Positions 1 through 11,914 of a DNA stretch of 64,000 nt are shown here, piece by piece. The notes under the pieces were generated by a model that was not told where the DNA came from, did not search any database, and saw nothing but the letters and a program-made list of their open reading frames with translations. Numbering within the stretch: the stretch's first letter is position 1; every line of letters begins with the position of its first letter. A program made the translations under genes and the position numbers. Origin of the DNA: Eremomyces bilateralis CBS 781.70 (taxonomy: Eukaryota > Ascomycota > Dothideomycetes > Eremomycetales > Eremomycetaceae); NCBI RefSeq assembly GCF_010015585.1, contig NW_022985092.1, positions 138,664 to 202,663 on the forward strand. Direction: 5' to 3'.

Positions 1-553
1 CAGCTTTTGCAGCGGCCGCCGCCGCTCTTCGCTTCTTAACGTTCTCGCCGAACGGAGATCGCAGGGTTACGGAGGCCACGACATCCGTCTTTCCTTGTAG
101 GAGCGCCGAGGGCAATAGGTCCGAGGAAGTTTGCGCGAACGATGTCGACGATGCCGGCGACGCTGGGCGCAGCTCCCCCTGCCGGTAATAATCCTGCCGT
201 TCCACCACGCTCAGGACGCCCGTCCACTCCAGGTTCCGGCTCTCAGTCTTCATCCATCCTGCGTTCACATCGACGACGCTGGTCTCGAGGATGTAGCTCT
301 GGCTGTCGCCGGCGGCGGTGGCGCCGAGGAGGGAGCGGGGGATGAGGCGGAGGACGGCGGAAGGGAGCTTGGAGCGCTTGAGGTGGAGGCGGGTGGTGGT
401 GAGTTGACGGGTTTGTGGGTCGAACTGGCGGGATATGACATCGGTGGATTGCACGTGGGTGCTGTAGGGATTGGGGTAGCGGAGGAAGTAGGCCAGGGAG
501 ACGAGGGGGAAGGCGTGGTCGTAGGCGTAAGTGGACGTGTAGACTTTCACCAT
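1..553 (-). CDS. PRELI/MSF1-domain protein (Ups1-like mitochondrial lipid transfer), partial
   Basis: The minus-strand frame starting at the ATG at 553-551 is open to the left edge, so the C-terminus lies outside the window. The N-terminus begins MVKVYTSTYAYDHAF and contains RYPNPYSTHVQSTDVISR, the hallmark of the PRELI/MSF1 family (yeast Ups1 has RYPNPYSPHVLSIDTISR). TRLHLKRSKLP, a central MKTESRNLEWTGVLSVVE and a basic ENVKKRR near the edge follow in the family order. Ups1-Mdm35 complexes carry phosphatidic acid between mitochondrial membranes; that role is transferred from the family. The motif is closer to Ups1/PRELI than to Ups2 or Ups3. A long antisense frame over the same DNA is a codon-bias shadow. 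Confidence 0.85.
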   Translation of the reverse strand, partial: MVKVYTSTYAYDHAFPLVSLAYFLRYPNPYSTHVQSTDVISRQFDPQTRQLTTTRLHLKRSKLPSAVLRLIPRSLLGATAAGDSQSYILETSVVDVNAGWMKTESRNLEWTGVLSVVERQDYYRQGELRPASPASSTSFAQTSSDLLPSALLQGKTDVVASVTLRSPFGENVKKRRAAAAAAKA

Positions 554-3500
554 GATGGATCTCGTCGGGGGGTTCTTGATATGGTGATGGAACCAGCTTC
601 GATCGCTCAGGTGGCAAATTGGGGGTTGATCGGATGGGGGACCACCATACCTAGAGCAGGCAGTCAATCGGTGGTCAAAATGAAGGCATTTAACACGTTT
701 CTACCGTCCCGATGACTCCAATATGTGAACGGTGAATTGTTGGTGAAAGACGAGATAGAGAGTTGACGTTCACAAGGGAGGGAATTATTTGATGGCGGAG
801 GTTAGAGGAAGAGCTTTGGGATCCTTCCTAATGAGGAAGGATACGGCAACTCCCGACCCCGCTTCTTAGCCTATTAATAGTCACGTGATACTCTCTATAT
901 ATCGACTCCGACCGAATCAAGAGCTCTTGTCACCACTTTCTCCAAGCTGCACCGTGATAGCGACACCCTCAATGGTACGGTGGTGCAAGTATGCCACGTA
1001 TCGAATCCTTAATGGAAAGTAAGCCGAGGTACACATTGGGAATTCAATCGCCACGTGCCGCAATAGGATATCATACTCAATATCTATGTCAGCCCGTAAT
1101 GTCTAGCTAAGTCTGCCAGTGCGAAACTGGCAAGGCTCTTTATCGGTAAGAAACGAGACATAAACTCATCAGTCCGCTGTGTTGATCGGAACTTGCAAAG
1201 GTATGAAATCAATCATGACATTCAAGAAGTCGTCGCTGTTTCGGTCATACCTCCCAGAGTCGCTCCTCATGGATAGACGTCGCAGATTCGATATTGGAGG
1301 ACTTGCCTCCTCTATGAAGGCCAATCCTGCTAACCCTACCGAGAATCTCGTCTCGCCCTTGGTCACGAACCGCTCGAAACGTCAAGCATGCATCAGTGGG
1401 TCGATAGGCTATACTGCAGTGGATTGTCGCCTCCGAGCGGAGACGCCGGCGAGATCACGGGATATATTTTGGGAAACGACCCCGTTCCGTATCTGGCCGT
1501 TTCACAATCCGCATACCAATACCACAAGCTCGTGTGCTTAATCGATCGCCGAGCTTGCTTGGGCTACACGTTCTTAGAGGCTCCGGCAGGATGAATCGTC
1601 GCTGGTGTCTTAACGCCAGTCTGGAGTTAACCTCGCGGGAGTTGGAAGATTCTCCTCACATGTCATCCTGCTGCCTATTGAAGGACTCGGGGTTTACCGG
1701 TAGTCAATGGGGTTCTTCGAATCTATGCTCTGCGACCGACGAGGTCTTCGGCGACCTCGTGCGCCCGTATCCATCTAACAAATACCCGTGTTGGACAGAG
1801 CCACAAGTCTTCTCGATATTGGGCTTCACTAATATCGACTCGAGTCTCGGCAGAGAATGAACTACATGCGTCACGGTCGATATGTCATCGTTCTCCTTGG
1901 AAGATCTGTCCAAAAACATATGGACAGACTGAATCACCGCGCCAGTCCATTATACTTCTCGTTTGAGGAGAATTTGAGGCATTGACGCTTTATTTCTGTA
2001 TTAGAAAGGTTTAGGTTATGCCGCACAATTCTATACGAGCTTGAATACATGCTATCCACGTTCACTGGCTCCACCGCAAGTGCATGTGAACAGCCAGCTC
2101 GTTGCCTTCCCGTCAAGCTCTAATGTTGGGCAGAATCGATATGGAATTATGGACGTCAACCAATGCGGAGAATGGTCACGTAACACCAAAATTTTGGAAA
2201 TGCTCTTCACGAAGGAATTGTGTGTCAATCTGTCGAATATTCAAATCATTAGACGATAGACAAGCATTATGAATTTATGATGCATATTCGTCCATCGCTC
2301 CACTGGACTAATCACAGCGTTCATGCCGAACATCAGTGATCAGTCGAACAGAGCGCAGTCAGGGGGTCCCCGAGGAAAGCAATTTGCATCAATTGCCCAG
2401 TGGCTAATAAGTTTAAATCGAGGCTCGAGTCCAAATCCTGTCCATATTTGCTTCCAAATTTGCCCTCCAGAATTTCCAATTCGGGAGTGCTATTATTAGC
2501 TAAGTCCGGTGGACCGTCTACGTAGTACTCATCTTCGTCTTTATTATTCGATGACCACAAAAACCCATGTCAGATGCCCGCATATGGTCTTATTTACGGT
2601 CTTTTTTTGCATCGACTTGCCTGATCGAACGGGTGGTCCTTGCAGGGTCCATTATGCTATTCTTTGCATAGCTACCAGCTTGGACGGCGGCTCTCGTAGA
2701 TGTCTTGGAACTTCGATGGAGGAGAAGGGTCTAGAACCCTGGGGGCAGACTTCAGAAAGCTGGCATCAGTGATAATACATGTTTCGAAAGGCTTCCCTTT
2801 CAGGAGAGGGCAACGGAATGATGCCAGTGACATGGCATGATATTTGGAAAGAGTGAACATTTATCTGAGCAGATAGGAGGTCAGAATATGTTTGACAGGC
2901 GACATGGAACAGCTGCAGGTTACACGTACTTGTGAGAAACATGAGTCGAAACATGTCAGCTTCAGTATATGCTGTAGCTTTGGGTGTTGCCCCTGCATCT
3001 GGAGGGAAGAAAATATCAGTGCCCTGAAAGCACATCCCTACATAGTAGGGCGTTGACAACGCTCAATTACTTTCTTTTTGTCGTACGTTACCTCTGTAGT
3101 GGAAATAATGTGTTCCACCGCTTTTAATTAGGCGAGACAATAATTACTCCGCTCCATTAAGGTCGGCGGGAGGAAGGTGTCAAACGTGACGGAGTATCAA
3201 TTTCTTCCACAGCAGATATGTGAAGGACACCATGATCGCAAGGACCGAACACCTCCATAATTCGGTTTCCTTCTTCTTTTCGTCCTGGAGTCTGGAAGCC
3301 AGAGGCTCCATTCCGGATCAACGACGCCAATTTGAACCTCGTCGAAGCTCGCTGCACGCCTCGGAAAAGCCCCCGGAGGCTCCAACAGCACCTGGTCCGC
3401 ATCTCAACTATTCTCAAGCCACCCAACACAACCCCATGTCGACGGAAGGGATTAGCATCAAGCCGACAAGGGCGCTTGCCAATGCCCTAGTCTCAAGCCG

Positions 3501-5059
3501 AGAATACACGACTTAAGCGCCTACATTTAGCACCAACTCGATCGAGCTTCTAGCGTCCGAGGACCCTCTCACTCCGACCACCACCTTCCATTACCGCCGG
3601 TGGCAGGTGTCGATATTAACAATTATGAGGTGGATTTGTCAAGAATTGGCATGCGGATTGCGTCAACTTCCCGGCGGTGCGGGTAAGCTTAGAGTGAGCT
3701 TGAGCCACGTTGTTGTGGATGGTAAGTTCAGATTTTTGACTTTTGAGTTCTGACGGCCGTTAAAGATGGGTCGTCTGTGGTGAGAACTCTAACTCTGCTG
3801 CGCTTTGAAGGCCACCAGCCGGCACCAGGGCTTTGGTCTTATGGAAGATGCGTTAGGGGCCTGGGCCGCCTGGCATCTCGTCAGATCGGATGATCGGTCC
3901 TCACTATACTGTAATCTGTTCGAGCCGTTGGCCCGTTACACGATAGTCCTAAGTCCCTGTCTGGGGGCGTTGGGTGGCAGAAATGCTCCACGCTGGTAGG
4001 TTTGCATTTCCGAAGTCCTGCTGCACGTCCCGGGATATGCGAGAAATGTTGAGTTCTGGGTGGCTGGACGGCGTCTAGAAGTCGTCTAACCAACATCCAG
4101 ACCAACGTCGCTCATGGTTTTCTCGTCACGGACAGTTGAACCTGCTCGCCGCATCGCAATCAAATCGCAATACCTCATATCGCCGTCCTCATTTCTTTTG
4201 ATTGAACCCCCGTCCACGAAGGCGGGGGATACCTGGATCTTCCAGTATCCCGTATCCCTTCCCTTCTCCGACGTTTCCATCGCCGCCGTCCCTCGTTCTT
4301 TTCTTCTTCGTTTCCCGTTTCAGGTTCAGCAGGCAAGATGACGAGAGCGTCCTTCCGCACCCCCCCGCAACCCAACACCCTCCCCATCGTTTCCCGCCAC
4401 GATTCCTGAATTGGGAGCTTCGAGGACCTGCTGCGGCTGCCGCCAGCGTTCGGAACCGCTACCCGCTTGGTGGCAAGGTGTCAGAGAGGCTTAGGTTGAT
4501 GATGAGTTGATCCGTCCGGGTCTGCACAGACGGTGGACGGGGCTCCTAGGCCTAGATGGAATCATGGCATGCTAATTCCGGTGTATAGTGCACGCCTCCA
4601 CGTTTTGCAATTCTCACGCGCTTGTCGAGGTTGGTGGTAAGCCTGCATATGCCCCAGCGTAATATGCAAGTCTGCAGATGTCGCGACTCCCTGGCATGCT
4701 GTCGGGGGTGTTGGAATTGGGAAGACAAGAATCACCATGGATATAAAGGATAGCTCACCCTGTGGTACGAAGTTACACAATCATCTAGTAATCCACTCAA
4801 TACCATTCCATCTTGCCTCGTCTCCGAGTCCAACCTCTTTCCCGTTCCACTGTTCCAGTGTTCTTCAGATAACATTCCTTTCTCAAGGTCTTGGTTCTCT
4901 TCTTGCCGTCCGCAGTTGTTCGGAATTGCACTTCAGCATTTTATGGTATCGCAGACACAAATCCATTGAGTCTTATATCATAACCCTTCGATATCACTAC
5001 ACCGTATCCTCTTCCAACGACCTCAAGCCAGTCCCACCGCGACTGAGCACTCCTTCACC
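554..5059. other. Gene-poor intergenic stretch
   Basis: No frame of more than about 120 codons has a recognisable protein, and I see no tRNA, transposon end or long repeat. The last few hundred bases (about 4,740-5,059) hold a TATAAA at 4,741-4,747 and pyrimidine-rich tracts, and probably form the promoter and 5' UTR of the DUF3455 gene. The rest may be old decayed sequence. Confidence 0.5.
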
Positions 5060-5758
5060 ATGCACATCCCAACCGCCACCGCCCTCCTCTCCCTCCTCTC
5101 CCTCACTACCGCCTTCCCCGCCCGCCCCTCCACCCCTGACCTCTCCCGCCTCGCCCTCCCCCCCTCCGCCCTCCTCCCCCCCGACTCCTCCCTCGCTCTC
5201 AAATACGTCACCCTCGGCGTCGGCACCCAAAACTACACCTGCAGCCCCTCCGCCACCGCTCCCACCCCCTTCGGCGCCGTTGCCGACCTCTACGACGTCT
5301 CCCCCCTCTTCACCTCCTTCATCGGCCCCGCCGCCACCAAGTGGCTCCCAGGTCTCGCCCTCAGCTTCGCCACGACCGGGCGCCTGCACGACCTCCCTAG
5401 CGCCGTTGGCAGTGCGGTGACGCCGATCGGCCGGCATTTCTTCGACGGGACGCCCGGGGTGGCGGCGACGGTGCCGATTTTCGATCTGAGCGGGGCGGCG
5501 GTACCGGTGCGCGCGGTGGTGAAGAAGGGGGGGAACGTGCCGGCGCCGGAGGGGGCGTGTCCCGGGCCGGAGGATCGGGGGGCGGTGGATTGGTTAAGGT
5601 TGGTGGGGGATTGGGAGACGGGGAATGATGGGCGGGTGAGCGTGGTGTATCGGGTGGAGACGGCCGGGGGGGTGGCGCCAGAGACGTGTGAGGGGATTGG
5701 GGCGGAGGGGGTGCAGGTGCAATATGCGACGGAGTACTGGTTCTACGGACCGAAATAA
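5060..5758 (+). CDS. Secreted DUF3455-family protein
   Basis: A single 232-codon exon. Residues 1-19 form a signal peptide (MHIPTATALLSLLSLTTAFP). Then comes LALKYVTLGVGTQNYTC, the signature of fungal DUF3455 proteins, which databases often mislabel as malate dehydrogenase. The C-terminal half has DWLRLVGDWE and VYRVETAGG and ends YATEYWFYGPK, also typical. Function is unknown; export to the cell surface or medium is inferred from the signal peptide. Codon use is extraordinary: nearly every third position is C for the first 115 codons, then G for the rest. This creates long spurious frames on both strands. The start is fixed by the signal peptide. Confidence 0.85.
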   Translation: MHIPTATALLSLLSLTTAFPARPSTPDLSRLALPPSALLPPDSSLALKYVTLGVGTQNYTCSPSATAPTPFGAVADLYDVSPLFTSFIGPAATKWLPGLALSFATTGRLHDLPSAVGSAVTPIGRHFFDGTPGVAATVPIFDLSGAAVPVRAVVKKGGNVPAPEGACPGPEDRGAVDWLRLVGDWETGNDGRVSVVYRVETAGGVAPETCEGIGAEGVQVQYATEYWFYGPK

Positions 5759-6393
5759 GGAATGCATAAGGGAATCGGCGTTCGGGTCTGTTTCGGTAGA
5801 CATGGGTCGGGCAGAGCGTGGAATGATACCACGATTTCGGTGTATAGGACTAAGGATTGGTCATAGCATGTCGGCTGTTTGCTTGTTTCGGTTTCATTCG
5901 GCAGATATTTTGCCGGAGACCTAATGCCATTGTTCTTGTACATGAATCTGAAAGACTCATAAAGTGGCAACTTGCAATTTCTTGATCCTGGATTCCAGCT
6001 GAGCACTTTGTGCTCAACGCCGCTGATCACATCGATCTCCAACAATAGAGGGCAATGTTTGTCGGTACTTCGCGGCTGGTTTCAGTCGATCTCCTTTGAG
6101 AAAATCCGTGATGAAGGCTGATACCGAAATATTCGATACGTTTAGGCCCCTTCTGGGATTGGAAGGCCAAGCTCAATTTCTTCCCTCCCAATGCGCTATA
6201 TATTATGATGCGTCATGTTCTATCCTCCGAGCGTCCTGGTGTCCCCAACTGTAGCCTTGTGCTGTTGTGATAGGCTGATGGCTGCAGCAGGAAGTAGGAA
6301 TGCTTGGATAAGCGTCGAATCGGCCAGTATGACCGATAGACTGCGAGGCGGAGGGCTTCCATCTTAATGGAAATGTCGGTAGAAGAGTCATTT
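5759..6393. other. Convergent intergenic region
   Basis: This lies between the 3' ends of the DUF3455 gene and RTR1. It should hold both 3' UTRs. I see no further gene or repeat. Confidence 0.5.
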
Positions 6394-7239
6394 TCACCCC
6401 TTCTGCCCAACACCGGACTCTGGGGACTTCAACCGCAACGGCATCGTGTGAGCGAGGGGTATGTACCCCTCTATCGATCCATAACCGGTAGCAGCCAGTT
6501 GAGTGGGCGCTGCGGGGGCTCCCGAGACGGGCTTTTCGACGATATCGCTCTGCATCAGGTCGGTTGCTCGAGTGGACGAGATCTTGTCACCCCGTTCGAG
6601 AGCCAGTTGTGCCAACGCACGACTCAAGTCCGGATTCCGATCCGCTGTTGGCTTCCTGATGTCCGGAACCACCGGGTCGTCTCCGGATGTTTCCTTCAGG
6701 ATCGAGATAGGCGGCGTGGCTCCAGATTTTCGGAACGCGACGGGCTCTTCGATCAGTTGGACTTTGATGTATATCGCCCGCTTGGCGCACTCCGGCGAGC
6801 ACCAGAGCTTCGTGTTTCGATGCGGAAGGATCTTCATGTCTGCGACACCCCACACCAAATCAAACTCCGAGTCCCCTAGCTGTCGTCGCGGTTGGCGAGG
6901 ACATAGCACATACGCACACAGGTCCGCGCAGCGTCGTTCTTCGAGGAGGTCATCGAAGTCGCTGGGTTGAAAGGCCGCGAGCAGCGTCTGAATTCGTTGA
7001 AGGTCGGAAGCTGCAGGATTAGCCGGATCAGCGTCTTTTGATAGCGGGAATTCAATCAGCTCTTCTATCGACTCGAGGATGCGAGCCTCGGCATCCTTCT
7101 GGGCTTGGATCAGCCGTGCATGGTGGACCGCGATTTCACGGTTACGTTTGTTCTTCGCCTCTGCATCTTGAGGGTCGAGATTGCTGCCTCTTGAAACGGG
7201 AGGGGCGTCGAGGATGGAATCCAACGCCATAGGATCCAT
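6394..7239 (-). CDS. RTR1: RTR1/RPAP2-type RNA polymerase II CTD phosphatase
   Basis: A 281-aa single-exon protein. The Rtr1-type zinc domain spans about residues 90-170: RRCADLCAYVLCPRQPR supplies the first cysteine pair (CADLC) and LWCSPECAKRAIYIKVQL supplies the second (CSPEC) with the typical following helix. The N-terminal ESIEELIEFP also matches the family. Rtr1/RPAP2 removes phosphate from the RNA polymerase II C-terminal domain during the early elongation switch and helps polymerase import. That is family knowledge, and its catalytic mechanism has been disputed. The gene is divergent from MTI1/BBC1 and shares a 631-bp promoter with it. Confidence 0.85.
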   Translation of the reverse strand: MDPMALDSILDAPPVSRGSNLDPQDAEAKNKRNREIAVHHARLIQAQKDAEARILESIEELIEFPLSKDADPANPAASDLQRIQTLLAAFQPSDFDDLLEERRCADLCAYVLCPRQPRRQLGDSEFDLVWGVADMKILPHRNTKLWCSPECAKRAIYIKVQLIEEPVAFRKSGATPPISILKETSGDDPVVPDIRKPTADRNPDLSRALAQLALERGDKISSTRATDLMQSDIVEKPVSGAPAAPTQLAATGYGSIEGYIPLAHTMPLRLKSPESGVGQKG

Positions 7240-7870
7240 GATTGAACCAGGAACTATTTAAATTTTAAGCCTTTTAAGCCCTTTAAGCCCGTTAATCCTG
7301 TTAAGCCTGTTAAGCCTGTTAAGCCTTTAAGGTGTGGGATGATTGATGTTCAGGGTGGACGATTGGACCGAATAGACTATTAGAGGAGAGTCCGCAGTTG
7401 GAGTTTGATATCAGATGTGAAACTGACTGCGACACTCCATTGAAGGACCGACAATGCCAAGACTCATCCCGGCTTCTCTCGCCTACAGTAACAACTCTAA
7501 GAAGCTTCCTCCTCCTCTACATCCCTCTCGAATTCACCACTCCTCTCTTTCGTCCATAGCTCTTCATGCTCTCGATCCGCTCTTGGACTGGTCTTTAATA
7601 TTTCCCACTTCTCCTTGATGGTCTTCTGCTTCATCAATTTCCATCGTCCTGTTCCATCGATTGTTTTCCAGCCCGCTCCTTCCCATCTTTGCTGACGTAC
7701 ACACCAACACTGCCCCGCTGGAGTCTCCAGGCTCCCCAGAGTGTCTCCAAACAAACCTCTCCAGATACGCTCTCCACCTTAAGCGTCGTTTCTACCGAAA
7801 TTGGACCTGTTCAATCATCCGTATTACGTTACTTCCTTCTTGGAGCGTTCCTGTTTGATCCGCCGTCGTA
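7240..7870. promoter_or_regulatory. Divergent promoter of RTR1 and MTI1/BBC1
   Basis: This is 631 bp between two diverging starts. The RTR1-proximal side carries a 9-bp tandem repeat (separate entry). The MTI1-proximal side is rich in CT tracts, as expected of a fungal 5' leader. No defined transcription-factor site can be called. Confidence 0.5.
7263..7325. repeat. Seven tandem copies of a 9-bp TTAAGCC unit
   Basis: Seven consecutive 9-mers share the pattern NNTTAAGCC (TTTTAAGCC twice, CTTTAAGCC, CGTTAATCC, TGTTAAGCC three times), followed by a partial TTTAAGG. It begins 24 bp upstream of the RTR1 start codon, so it is transcribed leader or core promoter. Confidence 0.9.
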
Positions 7871-10800
7871 ATGACGTCCCCGCCGTTCAAGGTCAAGGCG
7901 GTGTACGAATACACTTCACCCCACGATGACGATCTGAATTTCAAAGACGGTCAGATCATCACCGTCACCGAAGAGGAGGATGCCGACTGGTATGTTGGCG
8001 AATACGCCGATGCTTCCGGAGAGCAGAAATCCGGCCTGTTTCCCAGAAACTTCGTCGAGAAATATGAACCCGCGCCACCTCCACGACCCAACCGAGCATC
8101 CAGACCCAAACCGACGGAACCGGTTCCTGAGAAGGCACCAGCACCCGAAGAGCCATCAGAGCCGCCGATCGTTCTGGCTACAAAACCGGAACCCGTCAAA
8201 GAAGAGCCGGTAGCAGCACCCCAAGAAATACCAGCCCCCGTTCCTCTCGCATCTCCTCAACGCGAGGAGCCTGAAATCAAATATGAACCCGCTCCTGCAC
8301 CAAAGCCGGTTCCTGCTGCCCCTACTCAGTCCGAGGCTCCAGCTCCACCTGTCGAAAAGAAACCTCCACCGGTAGCAGCCAAATCGAACGCCTTCAAAGA
8401 CCGCATCGCAGCTTTCAACAAAACTGCCGCTCCACCAATTGCCCCGTTCAAACCCGGCGGATCTTCCAGCACCACCTTTATCAAGAAGCCGTTTGTTGCT
8501 CCTCCACCAAGCCGAGACGCATATGTCCCGCCACCCCGTGACGCCCCAACACAAAAGTTGTACAAGAGAGACGAAGATCCTGAAATTGCGGAGCGACGGG
8601 CACAAGACCAAGAAATCGCGGAAAAGGCTGGCTTGGTTGGGGATGCTGCAAACGAGGGCGGCGAAGATGCTCCCAAGCCTCAGAGCCTGAAAGAGAGGAT
8701 TGCGTTGCTCCAGAAGCAACAAATGGAGCAGGCCGCCAAGAGAAGCGAAAGCACTCAGAAAGAGAAGCCTAAGCGGCCTCCCAAGAAGCGCGTTGAATCA
8801 CACGACAAGGATACACCGCAAGCCACCAGCGTGGAGCCGGAACCAACCGCCTCGGCCGATGCTCCCATGTCATCCGACGAACCTCATGAGCATGCCCATC
8901 AACCCGCCCTCACTCGGATGACATCAAAGACTTCAAAGCCGAGCGAACCGCGCGATCGGGAACCAGTTAGTGACGGAAATGACGCGGATCAGTCCGGCCT
9001 TGGTGACACTACAGAAGACGCGGGAGAAACCTCGACTGGCCTTGATGACGAAGAAGTGGAACCCAAAGCTCCAGGAAAGGTGCCGCAGCCTGCCGCAACC
9101 GCCCAGCAAGCAGATGTAGGAGATGAAGAGGATACAACGGAAGACGATATGGATGAGGAAGCTCAACGACAACTCGCGCTTCGTGAACGCATGGCGAAGT
9201 TGAGCGGCGGCATGGGCATGGCTGGCATGTTTGGTATGCCGGCCCCTGCCGGAGCACCCAAGAAGAAGAAACCGTCAGAAAAGATACTAGAGGAGGAGGC
9301 TGAGCCCGCACCCGCACCCTCGTCGGCACCTAGGGTTCCGATGATCCCCATTCCAGGAATGGGTGCTCCCCGAGCTCCAGAGGAGCCGTCTGAATCGAGT
9401 CCCGCGCATGACGAGGACGACGACGACGACGCAGAAACAATCGCTCAGGAAGAGCCGCCATCGCGTCCCTCCCTCGCCCAAGGTACGCTCGTCCCAATCC
9501 AGGCCATGAGTACATCGGATCCTAGGAGAAGTCACTCACATCGGTTGGCGGATCGGAGAAATTATATCGAGCGGAGGTTGTCCGCTCGACGCGCTCTTCT
9601 CCGTGATGCGGCTCAATCAACGATGTTGAACACTTTGAGTGGGTTTATGAGCTCGGGAACATTTCTTATCTATTCTTGCGATGTGACATGCTGACCTCGG
9701 ATAGATCGCGGTGCACCACCACCAGTCCCAACTCAAGAACGGCCGGCGCCACCACCGGTGCCGAGCGATCGCCCGAAGGCAGAGGGTATGTTAACCGAAA
9801 CTAGGTGCACACTCCAGTGGCTAACGATGTGTAGCTACGCCCATAGAGCCACCGCGATCGTTGATCCAATCCCCTAGTGCAGGCTCCGAGTCCGATGACG
9901 AGATGCCTCAAAGCTCGGGAGATAATAGTCTCCCTCTCCGTGGAGCACCCCCACCCATCCCGACGGCGAGCATACCTCCTATGCCGTCAAGGCCGCAGGG
10001 GCAGTCGACTCCAAAACGTACTTCCGTGCACAGTCCCCTTGCGATGTCTCCGACTTCACCGGGAGGGTCAGGACGAGTGCCAGTGTTCCCAATGGGCGGC
10101 ATGCCTAGTGCAACGGCATCTAGGCCACCACCACCTCCGCCTCCGGGAGCTCCTCCGAGCAGGCAAGGCACATCCGAGAGCCTGTCACGATCGATCGCCG
10201 GTGGAGATGGCGTGGAAGGGGAGAGTGAATACGAAGGCGACTATGACACTGACATTGCTTCTGGCGCTAAGCATAAGGATGCTCTCAAAGCACATATCCG
10301 AGAGCCAAGCATCGATGGCAGCACCGTAGCCGATGATAATTCCACGCGTGGGGCTCCTCCTCTTCCGCCTATTCATCGAGCTGTCCCCCCGCCGCCGCCT
10401 CAACAAGCACCCCCAAGGCGCTCCGTTGACGGGCCCAGGGCCCCGCCGCCCCCAGTTCCGCCGCCACGGGATACACTTGCCGAAGAGGAGGAGTATGACC
10501 CGTACAAGTACACGTCACCGACATCCCGACCGGTTCCTTCTCGGGCCGCCCCTCCTCCCGCGCCTGTCGGTCCGCCTCCTCCACCAGCTCCGCAAGCAAC
10601 TCCGCGTGAAGAGGACGACGAGGATGACCTGTATGGAGCACCCCCGCCTCGCAAGTCCGTAGACCGCCCTCCACCTCCACCTCCTCAATCACCTCCCGTC
10701 CACCAGCACCCGATACCACATCTGCCACAGGGCCACGCTCCGCCTCCCCCGGCAGCGGTGCCAGCCGCGCCCGGAAGGAGCTCGAGTCGAGCCGCACCAC

Positions 10801-11651
10801 GTCCATCACAAGATATCGAGCAGCCTCCTTCCCATTCCCGCAAGTCCACTGACGTGTCGCGTCAATCCCACGACCAGAGCTACATGGCCCGCGACGTCGA
10901 TCTGGACCGCGCCACGCTGTGGTACTCCCACCCGAACGGCCTCCCCCCCAGCCTGCAAACCCGCCGCGACGTCCTAATTGAACACGGCGAGCGCTCCACT
11001 GCCCAGCGAGGCGACAAGACCATCGCCTCCCGCGACATCTTCGTCCTCTACCCCGACTACAGCCAGACCACCATCTCCACCCGCTACAATGTCGCCCACG
11101 CCCCCGACTGCCGCCTCGACCAACGCCACGACCCGCCCCCGCCCCCACCCCGCCAAGACGCCCTCGAAGCCGCCCACGCCACCTTCGGCGCCAAGATCGC
11201 CGACGACGTCGCCCACAAAGCCAACGCCCTCATCGGCGACGGGACCCCCCTCGCACTCATCTACGAGCTCTTCCGACCCCATGCCACAGCGCTCCCGCCG
11301 ATCGGCGCGCGCTCGTTCGGCGTACCCATCTACACGAACCTCGCGAACTCGTCGGTCGCGCAGTCGGACGAGATCCGGCCGGGCGACATCATCACGTTCC
11401 GCAACGCGAAATTCCAAGGAAAGCATGGGGCGATGCACGCGAAGTACACGGCGGAGGTGGGGATGGGAGGGTTGCATGCGGCGGTGGTGATAGAGTGGGA
11501 TGGGACGAAGAAGAAGGTGCGCGGGTACGAGCAGGTGGCGGAGGGGAAGAAGGGGAAGGTTCGAGCGGAGAGTTGGCGGGTGGGGGATTTGCGGAGTGGG
11601 GAGGTGAAGGTGTGGAGGGTGGTGGGGAGGGATTGGGTGGGGTGGGAGTAG
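7871..11651 (+). CDS. BBC1: SH3-domain actin-patch protein, Mti1/Bbc1-like
   Basis: Three exons are inferred: 7871-9482, 9705-9785 and 9835-11651, giving 1,169 aa. The introns 9483-9704 and 9786-9834 keep the frame and join a proline-rich stretch (PPPVPTQERPAPPPVP). Residues 5-66 are an SH3 domain (ALYDY-like VYEYTSPHDDDLNFKDGQII, then WYVGEY and GLFPRNFVEKYEP). The middle is disordered with acidic and polyproline runs. The last about 270 residues form the conserved AIM3/BBC1 C-terminal domain (ATLWYSHPNGLPPSL, RPGDIITFRNAKFQGKHG). Yeast Bbc1 binds type I myosin tails and restrains Las17/Arp2/3 actin assembly at endocytic patches. The first intron is long for this genome, so its donor is the least certain point. 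Confidence 0.8.
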
Positions 11652-11914
11652 GGTTGGAGAGTGTACGAGGTTGGAACCTGTGTGGTTGAGCCGAGAGGAG
11701 CAGGCCGTGTTCATACAGCGGATACCTTTCGCTATTGATTACTTTTGCATTCACGTCGAAATTGAGCTCATCTCATATAACCGCCCGTCCTACGCGTCCT
11801 TGCATAACCTAATCATACAGCGTTTCGATCCCATGCGCCGTTTCAACCCAGCCTGAAACTCCATTCGGGGTATACATCATCCTCGCTAAGCGAATACAAC
11901 CGAAATCCCCCTCC

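Noticed and set aside
4737-5437. Long frames of 227 codons (plus) and 146 codons (minus) over the DUF3455 gene
   Set aside because: They arise from extreme third-position C and G; the signal-peptide frame is the real gene.
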